From an uncultured Prevotella sp. (GTDB lineage: Bacteria > Bacteroidota > Bacteroidia > Bacteroidales > Bacteroidaceae), in NCBI GenBank assembly GCA_937898715.1, contig CALEKA010000058.1:8205-72204 (forward strand): a stretch of 64,000 nucleotides of DNA, given 5' to 3'. Below, piece after piece: positions 25,317-33,586 of the stretch. The notes under the pieces are model-generated. The model was not told the origin of the DNA. It was given only the letters and a program-made list of their open reading frames with translations, and searched no databases. Numbering within the stretch: position 1 is the first letter of the stretch; every line of letters begins with the position of its first letter. The position numbers and the translations under genes are program-made.

Positions 25317-26516
25317 TCAGAGATCTTCGTTTTGTATATGGTAAGTCCATGAGAGGACGCCAATTTCTACGCTGACGTAGCTCCAGTTGTCACCTTTGAG
25401 GAAGATGGTGAAGTGGTAGTCGTGGCAGCGGTCCATGAATATCTGTGGCACGTAGCCCATGTCGGAGGCAGCCCGTGAGCGGTAGAGCATATCTGCCAGA
25501 TTGAGGCGTGCGCTGTAATGGCCCGACTTACGGCTGTAGATGTCGAGTTGTGCATCGTCGCGGCCCTGTGTGTGCCAGAGTAGGCGCGAAGTCATGAGGC
25601 TGTAGTGAGCCATGCGGCCTACGGTGGTGGTAGTCTCGCCGCTCTCTGCGTCGCGGCGTGCGGGAGCAGCCTTTTTGTCCTCCGTGTTCCACGCGGCATA
25701 GGGCGTGAATCTTACGAGGCCTCCTTCGCTTACTTGGTCGTTCCATACGCCGGGGAAAGCTGCATTGTACTGTCCATCGTCGTTGGAGCGCTCTGCAAAC
25801 CATTGTGGCTGAGCCTGACGGGTGGTGATGCTCACTCTGTAGTTGGAGCAATCCATATCGTTGGGCTCGTCGAGGTTGCGCAGAGCTACGGTGATCTGCT
25901 TCGTATCGCGCATGAGAGAGCAGGTATCGGAAATGGCCTTGGGCACTTTGTTGTAGCCCACTTCGATGAGTTTCTCGCTACGGCCTATCCAGAGGGTATC
26001 GAGGGGCAGTCCGCCATTGTCTACGCGCATGGTGTCCTCCACACCAGGTATGGGATTTTCGTCGAGGGCGAAAGCCAACGTATGGATGTCGTCGGTGGGT
26101 TGTGAGGGCGCAGTCACGTGGTAGCGTGCCGCGGCTTGGCTCTCTTCGGGGCGGCGCTGGAAGGCTACTGCCTCGTATTGATATCTGCCCGGCTTCACGT
26201 CGAAGTGGATGGAGAAGTTGGGGTCGGATAGGGGCTTGTAGTCGCCTTCGTTGCTTACGGTCTTTTGGTCAACGTAGTGTCCCTCTTCATCGAATAGGTA
26301 AACGGTGACGGAGCCCACTTGGTCGCGGAACATGTCGGCGCGGTCGAGGTTGTAGTTGTATTTGAAGTGCACGTTGAGTCCCTGCGGGCAAGCGGGGAGT
26401 TCTTCCTTCATTTCCGAGCATGCGGTGAGTACTCCTGCGGTGCAGAGCATGAGGAGCATTTTGCTGAGGGTGTGATGGAGTAACGAGAAGCGTTTCATTC
26501 TGTTATGTGATTGCAT
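25317..26516 (-). CDS. FimB/Mfa2-type fimbrial anchor lipoprotein
   Basis: 399 residues. Lipobox GVLTACSEM (Cys near 33 from ATG 26516; an internal Met at residue 7 gives a more usual signal peptide). The sequence following, ELPACPQGLNVHFKYNYN, then ADMFRDQVGSVTVYLFDEEGHYV, is the signature of the FimB/Mfa2 anchor family. These proteins sit in the outer membrane and anchor the fimbrial shaft and limit its length. It lies directly downstream of the main fimbrillin gene, as in the mfa locus. Confidence 0.9.
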   Translation of the reverse strand: MQSHNRMKRFSLLHHTLSKMLLMLCTAGVLTACSEMKEELPACPQGLNVHFKYNYNLDRADMFRDQVGSVTVYLFDEEGHYVDQKTVSNEGDYKPLSDPNFSIHFDVKPGRYQYEAVAFQRRPEESQAAARYHVTAPSQPTDDIHTLAFALDENPIPGVEDTMRVDNGGLPLDTLWIGRSEKLIEVGYNKVPKAISDTCSLMRDTKQITVALRNLDEPNDMDCSNYRVSITTRQAQPQWFAERSNDDGQYNAAFPGVWNDQVSEGGLVRFTPYAAWNTEDKKAAPARRDAESGETTTTVGRMAHYSLMTSRLLWHTQGRDDAQLDIYSRKSGHYSARLNLADMLYRSRAASDMGYVPQIFMDRCHDYHFTIFLKGDNWSYVSVEIGVLSWTYHIQNEDL

Positions 26517-26569
26517 AATGGGATGGCTCGGCAGTGAAGCTTTAAATAGTTTTGTCTAAATAGTTCTGT

Positions 26570-26646
26570 GGCCGACGCGTCCCGCGTCGGCAAGACCACA
26601 TATCAAGAAGTAAGTAGCAATTGTGCCGACGCGGGACGCGTCGCCC
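26570..26646. repeat. Inverted pair of GC-rich palindromic repeats
   Basis: Copies at 26570-26591 and 26625-26646 in opposite orientation, bounded by AGTTCTGTGG and CCCACAGAACT, so the outer flanks are also complementary. Confidence 0.87.
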
Positions 26647-26679
26647 ACAGAACTAATGAGAGTGTAAATGAGTAAAAGT

Positions 26680-26736
26680 GAAAACTGGAGAGTTGACTCC
26701 ACATATATATAATATGTGTGTCACACTCCAGTTTTC
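26680..26736 (-). terminator. Hairpin between the fimbrillin and anchor genes
   Basis: Arms 26680-26690 and 26726-26736 (AAACTGGAG/CTCCAGTTT) pair perfectly. An inner ACATAT...ATATGT stem extends the structure. It is 78 bases past the fimbrillin stop and could act as a partial terminator or a 3' mRNA protector. Confidence 0.6.
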
Positions 26737-26813
26737 TGGGGAGAGAGAGATTATGTGAGTTTATGAGTTTAGGGAGTTTATGAGTTTATGCTCCCTAATC
26801 TCAAGGTATTGTA

Positions 26814-28616
26814 TTACTGCAGGATGCTGCCCTGTGAGTGCTTAGCCCATGAGAGCACGTTGATGCTTACAGCGATGTAGTTGTTGAGCACGTCGTCGGG
26901 AGTCTCGTCGGTAGTAGGAATGGTAGCATCGCCGAGGTTTACTACTCCCGTGACAGAGAGGTCGTACCAGTTGTTACGAACCACGCCGTAGCGGCCGAGG
27001 AACCAGTTATCGTTTCCACCAGGGTAGATAGAAGCATTGCTGCCCGAAGCTACATTCTGTCCTGCTACGTTCCAAGGAGTAGCTTCGTCGCCGAAGTGCT
27101 TGATGCGTACAGCGTAGTAAGATACGCCCTTGAGGTAGCGTACGATGTTGGGGATGACAGCGTCGAGTTCGGCTTTGGTTACGGTCTGAGTCTCGGTATC
27201 TACACCATTCTTAGCGCTAATCGTACCTTCTGTGATCTCAATCTTTCCAGCTTGGTCGTTGTTAGCAAATGTGATGGTCAGTGTGGGAGCCGTCTTGTTT
27301 TGCAAGAAGTTCTTCACCGTAGAGTTTTGCGAAGCGAGTGCGTTGAGCGCACGAGCCTCAAGCGTAGCCTTGGTGTAGACCACGTCCTTATTGCCATTGA
27401 CGGTGTAGAGATCTTGGTCGAAGGTAGAAGTCTGTCCAGGTTCAGAGAGTTGCACGGCAATGATGGCGCGCGTAGTCTGGTTCTGGTTCTGACCCGTTAC
27501 CTTGAAGGTGTTCTCCTTGCAGTAAAGGGGTGCATTGTCGCCCAGAGCATTGCTTACTGCGGTAGTAGCTGCAACGTGAGTGAACTTATCTGTAGCTGGA
27601 GTAGCTTCGTCGTATTCAGGATCCTTAGCAAACATGGTGCGGTAGAGGGGCACTGCAGCGTTGGGGTTGACGGAAGAATTGTCTACGAAGCGATATTTGT
27701 TCTGTCCAGAACCAGCAAACTCAGAGTGGAGGTTGCTCCAAGAGGTGGAGTAGTTGCGTACGAGGTAGCTGTTTACGTTCTTCATATCGAGCGTCCAGTT
27801 CGTTACCTTGTAGGCAATCTTTTGGGTTGCGTGAGCAGTGAGTTCGCCAGTAGTGCTTGCATTGTTCAGAGTCACCTTGGCTACAGCACGTTCTACGTAG
27901 ATCTCTGCAGCGGGACTATTATTAGCAGCAGTCTCTGTGGTGTAGATATTTGTAGTCACATCAGCCAATGTCTGGACGGTACCCGAAGAGGGGTCGTTGT
28001 CGCCACCAGCAGCGGTGCTCAGCGGTGCATTGGTCATGAAGATACCCTTGCTTGCGATATCGGCGGGCGAGAAAGCATCGGCGTCGGTCTGGCTAATGGC
28101 TGTTTGGAATCCTGTGAAGCTCTTATCTGCGTCGTATGCACTATGATCTACGTTGGCAGACCATACCAATTCGTTCTGAGCGTCTGCGCTAACCAATCCC
28201 TGATTGTTGAGCACTACCAATGCATAGAGGCGTTCGCCAGCCTGAAGCGTGGTGTTTCCCTTGAGGGTTGTCGTGATGCGCTTAGTCACGGTGATGTGGC
28301 TATTCTGATCGTCTTTCGAGAAGTTGCTGTTGTCGAGAGTGTAAGCTCCGAAGAATGTAGAGCTTGATTCTGCGGTACCCTTGAAGAGAATCAAGGTAGC
28401 ATCTTTTACGCCATATTCATTGGGGAGACCATCCTCGTATTTTATGTCACGGCTGCCTTGAGTAGAAGGCATGTTCACATTCAGTTTCACATAGCCACCA
28501 TTGCTTAGGTCGATGGTGGGAGTGTTGTCTCCATTGCCAGGAATTTCGTTTTCGCTGCTGCAGGATGCCATGGTGAAGGCTGCTGCAAGCGCTAAGGGTA
28601 AATAAAATTTCTTCAT
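26814..28616 (-). CDS. Mfa1-like major fimbrillin lipoprotein
   Basis: 600 residues. Lipobox FTMASCSSEN, then GGYVKLNVNMPSTQGSRD, KDATLILFKG and a long N-terminal beta domain typical of the Mfa1 branch of Bacteroidales type V pilins. The C-terminal segment NNYIAVSINVLSWAKHSQG contains the strand pattern of polymerising fimbrillins. It probably forms the fimbrial shaft after lipoprotein export and proteolytic removal of the N-terminal strand. The codon choice looks more uniform than in its neighbours, as in a highly expressed gene. It follows the DUF3868/OmpA gene and precedes the anchor gene, separated from the latter by a hairpin. Confidence 0.88.
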   Translation of the reverse strand: MKKFYLPLALAAAFTMASCSSENEIPGNGDNTPTIDLSNGGYVKLNVNMPSTQGSRDIKYEDGLPNEYGVKDATLILFKGTAESSSTFFGAYTLDNSNFSKDDQNSHITVTKRITTTLKGNTTLQAGERLYALVVLNNQGLVSADAQNELVWSANVDHSAYDADKSFTGFQTAISQTDADAFSPADIASKGIFMTNAPLSTAAGGDNDPSSGTVQTLADVTTNIYTTETAANNSPAAEIYVERAVAKVTLNNASTTGELTAHATQKIAYKVTNWTLDMKNVNSYLVRNYSTSWSNLHSEFAGSGQNKYRFVDNSSVNPNAAVPLYRTMFAKDPEYDEATPATDKFTHVAATTAVSNALGDNAPLYCKENTFKVTGQNQNQTTRAIIAVQLSEPGQTSTFDQDLYTVNGNKDVVYTKATLEARALNALASQNSTVKNFLQNKTAPTLTITFANNDQAGKIEITEGTISAKNGVDTETQTVTKAELDAVIPNIVRYLKGVSYYAVRIKHFGDEATPWNVAGQNVASGSNASIYPGGNDNWFLGRYGVVRNNWYDLSVTGVVNLGDATIPTTDETPDDVLNNYIAVSINVLSWAKHSQGSILQ

Positions 28617-28678
28617 AAATTCTGTATGTTATTTTTGTATTGTTTTCTTGAGTGGGTAAGTTATTGTGTTAGTTCCGT

Positions 28679-28823
28679 GGGCGACGCGTCTCGCGTCGGC
28701 ATTGTTGGCGAGCAAGAAGCCTTTCAGCCGATACTGGGGGCGACGCGTCCTCGCGTCGGCATGAGAAGAAAATGCTCTCATGCTCATTACTATGTGTTGC
28801 CGACGCGGGGACGCGTCGCCCCC
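28679..28823. repeat. Three GC-rich palindromic repeats
   Basis: Copies at 28679-28700, 28736-28760 (same orientation) and 28799-28823 (opposite). CCTTTCAGCCGATACTG precedes the second. They fill the gap between the fimbrillin gene and the DUF3868 gene. Confidence 0.88.
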
Positions 28824-28876
28824 GGTAGGCTCTGAGAACTCTTGAAATGCAGGAGTTGAGCCGACGCTCTGTGGGT

Positions 28877-30271
28877 TTACTTCATCAGTTCCAGATTCTT
28901 CTTAGCCTCTTGGCAGCCGGCTTCGGCGGCAGAGGTGAAGAGCTGCTGGGCTTCGTCGTAGTTGCCTTTGATAAGCTGAACCACACCGCGTGCATTCTGA
29001 GCAGCAACACCCGTGCCAGCACGGCGGAGGTAAGTCTTAGCCAGCTCGGTGTCGCCCGAGCGAAGGGCTACGTTGGCAGCGTTGACGTTGGCTTCCTCGT
29101 TGGAGGGGTAGACGTTGGCTGCGGTGAGGATCACTTCGTTGTAGGGGGCCGAGCCCTTCTCGTAGAGCCCTGCTATGCGGTACATCTTGGCGAGCGAGAG
29201 CAGACGTGGCTCGGTGCGGATGAGCTTGGCAGCCTCTTCGTCGCTCATGGGGCGAATCTTGTACTTCACCTCGTAGTCGGAGTGGCGGAGGTAAGGATAG
29301 TAGGCAGCGAGGATGGTGCGATAGGCTTCGGGGAAGTGGTCGCGAATGTAGTGGTCCTTGGGGTCGGGCTCCAGATCGTTGGAGCGCACGATGCGGAGAA
29401 TCTCTTCTTTCTCTGCCAAGTTGCTCTTCACGAGGAAGGAGTCGAGTCCTGCCCAGTCTTCGGGAGTAGACGCCACGTGGTAGGTGGAGGCGGGGAAGTC
29501 ATACTGGCTCTTCACGTAGGCAGTGAGTGTGGCGGCACGTCCCTGAGCGAGGCGCACATTGTTGTTCCACGGTCCCTCGGGCGATGCGTAGCCGTGGATG
29601 CTGATCGAGGTGAGGTCGACGTTCTTATTGTTGCGCACGGTGTCGATGCTGCTCATGATCTTGTGGAGCTCGGCAGCATTGTTGTGGTAGTCGGGGTGAA
29701 GCTCTGTGCGATTGACGGGGAAGTCCAAGTAGGCACGTCCGCTGAGCGAGAGCACGGGGTCGTCGCCAGCCACGTCGGGGGTGGCAAAGGCCAGGGCGCA
29801 CTTGTCTGCCCAATGGGAATTGATGTCGACGGCATCGCCTCGGCTCTGTCCGGCAAGGTTGCCACAACCACAGGTATCGGTGGCGATGCGCAGTGTGGCA
29901 TTGTTCATCCACGGCTCGAGCTGGATGGCTTGTCTATAGGCGTAGCGCTGCGTAGTGCCGTTGTGGCGCTGCATCTCGATAGCGTCGGGATAGTTTTTGC
30001 TGCCGTTGCGCAGGTAGACGTAGTGCTGTTTTCTTCCGGTGAGCATTACGGAGCGCAGAGTCTGCGTGTTGCCCTGATGGTCTTCTATGACGGGGGTGTA
30101 GACGATGGTCTGATTGGGGCGGAGGTGGAGGCGGTCCATCACCACGTCCCAGGTGACTACGAGCGATTTGCCTGCCACCCGGGCAGTGGGCTTCGTCTGC
30201 GAAGCCTGTGCTGCCATCGTCAGGGGGGCAAAGGCTATGAGGAGGGTGAGTATGAGGGAGTTGAGTTGCAT
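28877..30271 (-). CDS. DUF3868/OmpA-like fimbrial-locus protein
   Basis: 464 residues. The signal peptide ends at MAAQA near 22. The N-terminal DUF3868-type domain (KSLVVTWDVVMDRLHLRPNQ) is followed by an OmpA-like segment (LTSISIHGYASPEGPWNNN, then AQGRAATLTAYVK) and a C-terminal helical tail with TPR-like character (ARGVVQLIKGNYDEAQQLFTSAA). Genes of this type commonly precede fimbrillin genes in Bacteroidales together with DUF3575 genes. A role in outer membrane or peptidoglycan anchoring of the fimbrial machinery is inferred. Confidence 0.85.
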   Translation of the reverse strand: MQLNSLILTLLIAFAPLTMAAQASQTKPTARVAGKSLVVTWDVVMDRLHLRPNQTIVYTPVIEDHQGNTQTLRSVMLTGRKQHYVYLRNGSKNYPDAIEMQRHNGTTQRYAYRQAIQLEPWMNNATLRIATDTCGCGNLAGQSRGDAVDINSHWADKCALAFATPDVAGDDPVLSLSGRAYLDFPVNRTELHPDYHNNAAELHKIMSSIDTVRNNKNVDLTSISIHGYASPEGPWNNNVRLAQGRAATLTAYVKSQYDFPASTYHVASTPEDWAGLDSFLVKSNLAEKEEILRIVRSNDLEPDPKDHYIRDHFPEAYRTILAAYYPYLRHSDYEVKYKIRPMSDEEAAKLIRTEPRLLSLAKMYRIAGLYEKGSAPYNEVILTAANVYPSNEEANVNAANVALRSGDTELAKTYLRRAGTGVAAQNARGVVQLIKGNYDEAQQLFTSAAEAGCQEAKKNLELMK

Positions 30272-30296
30272 TGTTTTTGGGGTTTGGGGGGATTCC

Positions 30297-30415
30297 TAGG
30301 AATTCTAGTTTTTCTAGTCTTTCTAGTGATTCTAGTTTTTCTAGTGATTCTAGTTTTTCTAGTGATTCTAGTTTTTCTAGTGATGCTAGTTTTTCTAGTG
30401 ATGCTAGTTTGGGGG
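30297..30415. repeat. 9-bp tandem repeat TTCTAGTGA/TTCTAGTTT
   Basis: About 13 units of TTCTAGTNN with alternating endings (GAT, TTT) fill the 145-base gap between the DUF3868 and DUF3575 genes. The complementary word CTAGAATCA is tandemly repeated at 63943-64000. Confidence 0.9.
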
Positions 30416-30416
30416 C

Positions 30417-31028
30417 TTAGAATACGTACATGATGCTGAGGGCGGCTTTATCGATGCCTATGTAGTTGGCATGATACTTTTCTTCGAGGGTGCCGCATTG
30501 GGCGCAGGGGTACTTCTTGTAGCGTATCCATTGGTAGCCCACGCCGAGCGAGGCTTCGAGGTTCCAGTGGCGAGAGAGAATCCACTGATAGCCATAGGAG
30601 ATGCCACCGCCTACGTTCCAACCTTCGTAGCGCTTGTTGACGTCTTTGGCGAGGTGGTGGAGCAGGCCGCGGGTGGACTCTCGAGCGGTCATGTTGAACT
30701 CACCGCCCTGTGCGTGAATGCCCAGGAAGTGGCCGTTGAACTTAGAGCAGGGCCACCAGCGATATTCTATCTGTGATTGCCAGTGTTTCCACTGACGATG
30801 TTTGTATGAATTTTTCCAAAGGTTGAGTCCGTAGTCGGCTTCAAGGGTGGAGTGCTTGCTAAGTCCCAGCTCGAGTCCGATGTTGGGAGTGAGGGCAGCG
30901 TCGTAGATGAGGTTGGTCTTCACTGCTACCTTCTGTGCGCTTGCGCCCATGGCTACGAATAGCAGGGCGAAGAGCATGAGTGAGATCCTTCTAAAGGATG
31001 CGGTATGTAGTATATTATTCATTTGCAT
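30417..31028 (-). CDS. DUF3575 outer-membrane protein
   Basis: 203 residues. A signal peptide (ending MGASAQ near 32) is followed by KVAVKTNLIYDAALTPNIGLELGLSKHSTLEADYG, the DUF3575 signature, and strands ending YIGIDKAALSIMYVF, consistent with a small beta-barrel. It is the first gene of the fimbrial operon on the minus strand, and pairing with a DUF3868 gene is usual. The function in fimbrial assembly is inferred from context only. The probable promoter is at 31250-31257. Confidence 0.88.
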   Translation of the reverse strand: MQMNNILHTASFRRISLMLFALLFVAMGASAQKVAVKTNLIYDAALTPNIGLELGLSKHSTLEADYGLNLWKNSYKHRQWKHWQSQIEYRWWPCSKFNGHFLGIHAQGGEFNMTARESTRGLLHHLAKDVNKRYEGWNVGGGISYGYQWILSRHWNLEASLGVGYQWIRYKKYPCAQCGTLEEKYHANYIGIDKAALSIMYVF

Positions 31029-31249
31029 GATGTGTTTGAGAGGGGCTGTGTTGCCTCGTGATGAACCTGTGCGTGGAGCCGTAACCTAAATACCACTTTT
31101 GCCGTCGGAAGCGGAGGCTCCAACAGCTGCAGTATCAGGTGTATATAAGGTTTATATATGTTAAAGATAGATATATCTTGTCTGTTTGGTCGTTTATAGC
31201 CGCTCGTCGACGTAGGTAGAATGGTAATTCTGGGCATGCTATACAAGCG

Positions 31250-31257
31250 CAAAAATA
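31250..31257 (-). promoter_or_regulatory. Fimbrial operon promoter, -7 box
   Basis: The minus strand reads TATTTTTG. This implies a leader of about 215 bases before the DUF3575 ATG, A/T-rich in the middle (TATATAAGGTTTATATA). The rest of 31029-31736 shows no gene. Confidence 0.5.
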
Positions 31258-31736
31258 CAAAAAATGCTGATAATGAGCCTAAACTTTTAGTGAATTTCAG
31301 TGTACATTTTCTGTGGAAGTAAAAATGGGAAAAGGGGTATTACGGTATTTTTTACGGCTTTTTACGGTATACAACTCCTATGTTGTATTTCTTGATAATC
31401 AGTGAAAAAGTGGATATACAGAAAGTATACAAAACAACATCTTATAACAGAAGCCTCGGCGAAGGTGTTGTGTAGATTATTTCTTTTGCGAAATGCTGAG
31501 GAATGGAGTGATAATAGGAGAAGGCAGAAACTAAAGTAAGAGATCTTTGGGTGTGAGGTGCGGTATGTGCGTGGTATGAATGGGCGAAGACACGGGCAGC
31601 AGGAGTGGCAGAATGCATAGTTTGAGTGGATCGGGCGAGAAGGATTGTAACATTTCTTAGCATCGCTCGGATACATAAACTGTCTTGCTAATGGAGACAA
31701 TAGAGGGCATATATGAGGCATTTTCATTTGTGCTCT

Positions 31737-32227
31737 CGCGCGCACACGTCAGAGATTTTTCTCTGTAATTATCCCTCAGTCCCTCACTCCCTTGGATATA
31801 ATGATTGATAATCAGGGGAGTGCGGAGTGTATGCGGGTTGTAGTTGCTTGCACTTTACCTGCACTTTAGTGGCACTGAATGCTATTGAGAGAACTTTCAG
31901 AAGGTTCTGTGGCCGACTATCCTCCCTATGCATGCGATGAAATTATCCCCCGTAAGCGTCAGAACGAGTCCGTACGAAAAAAAATACGCGACCGAGGGGT
32001 AATTAAAACGCGATCGAGGGGTAGTTGAAACGCGACCGAGGGGTAGTTGAAACGCGATCGAGGGGTAATTGGGATGTCAGAGTGGTGAAAAAAAAGTGCA
32101 AGCAACGTGATGGCAGATGAAATGCTTACCTCTTTGATTTTCAATAAAGAATGCCCAAGTGAGTGCAAGCATGCAATATGTTCCGTCCAAAACTGCTGGA
32201 AGGTGCGAGCGCGTACGTACGTGCGCG
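31737..32227. other. Non-coding element 2: alternating tracts bracketing a 22-bp repeat array
   Basis: Bounded by CGCGCGCACACGT (31737-31749) and GCGCGTACGTACGTGCGCG (32209-32227). It contains stray AATTATCCC cores at 31767 and 31941, the TGATAATCAG motif at 31806, TCCCTCAC words and the array at 31986-32073. No coding ORF is seen. It lies between the divergent fimbrial and ptb-buk transcripts. Confidence 0.6.
31986..32073 (+). repeat. 22-bp tandem array 2, four units
   Basis: Units at 31986-32007, 32008-32029, 32030-32051 and 32052-32073. Each is ACGCGAYCGAGGGGTARTT plus three bases. The Y position alternates C, T, C, T. The core GGGGTARTT is shared with array 1. Confidence 0.92.
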
Positions 32228-32423
32228 AGGTGGAAAGCAGAAAAAGTGAACAGATTGTACACTCTTTTTGGTAGGAACAATAAGTCACCGTACCTTTGCA
32301 CAACCTTCCTCACGCAGCGCAATCGTAGCCGCTCAGCCCCTCCAGAATGGTCCACAAGACTCAAAAAGTGGTAAGATTTTGCATAAACTGACGAAAAATG
32401 TGCAATATTTGCTTACTTATTTG

Positions 32424-32431
32424 TAGCTTTG
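32424..32431 (+). promoter_or_regulatory. ptb-buk promoter, -7 box TAGCTTTG
   Basis: Exact TAnnTTTG match. It gives a leader of about 95 bases and excludes in-frame starts before 32534. Confidence 0.55.
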
Positions 32432-32533
32432 CCGCCGTTTTGTTGCACATACAGGGTACGACGTGTGCAATTGGGGCGGAGAATTCCCTCCACTTTCCTA
32501 TCCACACAATATACGATTCAATACAGCAGACCT

Positions 32534-33445
32534 ATGAAGCCTATACGTTCCTTTTCAGACTTATGCGCCCATCTCGCAAGGCAAGGGAGGCGCTATCGCT
32601 TGGCAGTGGTATGTGGTGCCGACGACAGTACGGCACAGGCGGTGATGCGTGCCGTAGACAGCGGATTTGCCGAAGCCTACTTCGTGGGGCGCACGGCAGA
32701 GGTGAAGCAGCAAGCCTGCGTGGCAGCGGCTCCCACGGAATGGGTGCACTACGTAGATGCTGATACCGACGAGGAAGCAGCTGCTGCAGCCGTAAGGATG
32801 GTGGGCAAGGGCGAGGCCGATGTGCTCATGAAGGGACTCATCCACACCGACACATTGCTTCGCGCCGTGCTCCATAAGGAATGGGGCATACTGCCGCGTG
32901 GCAGGGTGTTGACCCACATAGCCGTGGCGCAGATGGAGAGCTACCACAAGTTGCTCTTCTTTACCGATGCGGCAGTCATTCCTTACCCCACTCAGGAGCA
33001 ACGACTGCAGCAGGTGGAATATCTCGCGCAGATGCTCCATGCTTTCGGCATAGAGGAGCCTCGCTTATCGCTCATCCACTGTGCCGAGACGGTAAGTCCG
33101 AAGTTTCCCCATACGGAGGGGTACGGCGAGATCTGCCGGCGGGCTGCTGCGGGCGAATGGGGACGCCTCGTCGTGGACGGTCCGCTCGACCTCCGCACCT
33201 CGTGCGACCCACTCACGCTCCGCGTCAAGGGTATTCATTCTCCGGTTGGCGGCGATGCCGATGCACTTGTGCTTCCCGACTTGGAGACGGGCAACCTCCT
33301 CTACAAAGCTCTCCCCCTCTTTGCCGCTGCGAGAGTGGCAGGCATGCTGCAGGGCACCCTCGCTCCCGTGGTGCTTCCCTCAAGAGGCGATAGCGCTGAT
33401 GCTAAGTATGATAGCTTGGCGCTGGCAACAATAAATTGCAGGTAA
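32534..33445 (+). CDS. ptb: Phosphate butyryltransferase
   Basis: 303 residues. The sequence has the phosphotransacylase fold features: LAVVCGADD near the N-terminus, GKGEADVLMKGLIHTD and the C-terminal VLPDLETGNLLYKAL, which is typical of Ptb rather than the longer Pta. It transfers butyryl between butyryl-CoA and phosphate, making butyryl phosphate for the kinase encoded next. ATG 32534 is preferred because the longer frame overlaps the promoter. A 7-bp-family repeat lies between this gene and buk, 141 bases apart. Confidence 0.93.
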   Translation: MKPIRSFSDLCAHLARQGRRYRLAVVCGADDSTAQAVMRAVDSGFAEAYFVGRTAEVKQQACVAAAPTEWVHYVDADTDEEAAAAAVRMVGKGEADVLMKGLIHTDTLLRAVLHKEWGILPRGRVLTHIAVAQMESYHKLLFFTDAAVIPYPTQEQRLQQVEYLAQMLHAFGIEEPRLSLIHCAETVSPKFPHTEGYGEICRRAAAGEWGRLVVDGPLDLRTSCDPLTLRVKGIHSPVGGDADALVLPDLETGNLLYKALPLFAAARVAGMLQGTLAPVVLPSRGDSADAKYDSLALATINCR

Positions 33446-33586
33446 CTGCAAAAGTATTAAGTATAAAGTATTAAGTATTACATGCTTGCCTTTGTAAAGA
33501 ATTTGGCTATAAAAATAAACTTATAATCTAAGAGCGCGGAGCGCTCGATTAAACTCATAAACTGTGCGTTCTGCGCACATCCTCCC

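Noticed and set aside
27096..28367. 423-codon plus-strand frame opposite the fimbrillin gene
   Set aside because: Shadow of the lipoprotein gene with lipobox and fimbrillin motifs on the minus strand.
28847..30433. 528-codon plus-strand frame opposite the DUF3868 gene
   Set aside because: It mirrors a gene with clear family motifs on the minus strand, has no start signals, and its long open frame is explained by codon bias of the true gene.
32429..32533. N-terminal extension of phosphate butyryltransferase
   Set aside because: The extension begins inside the -7 promoter box and precedes the family start.
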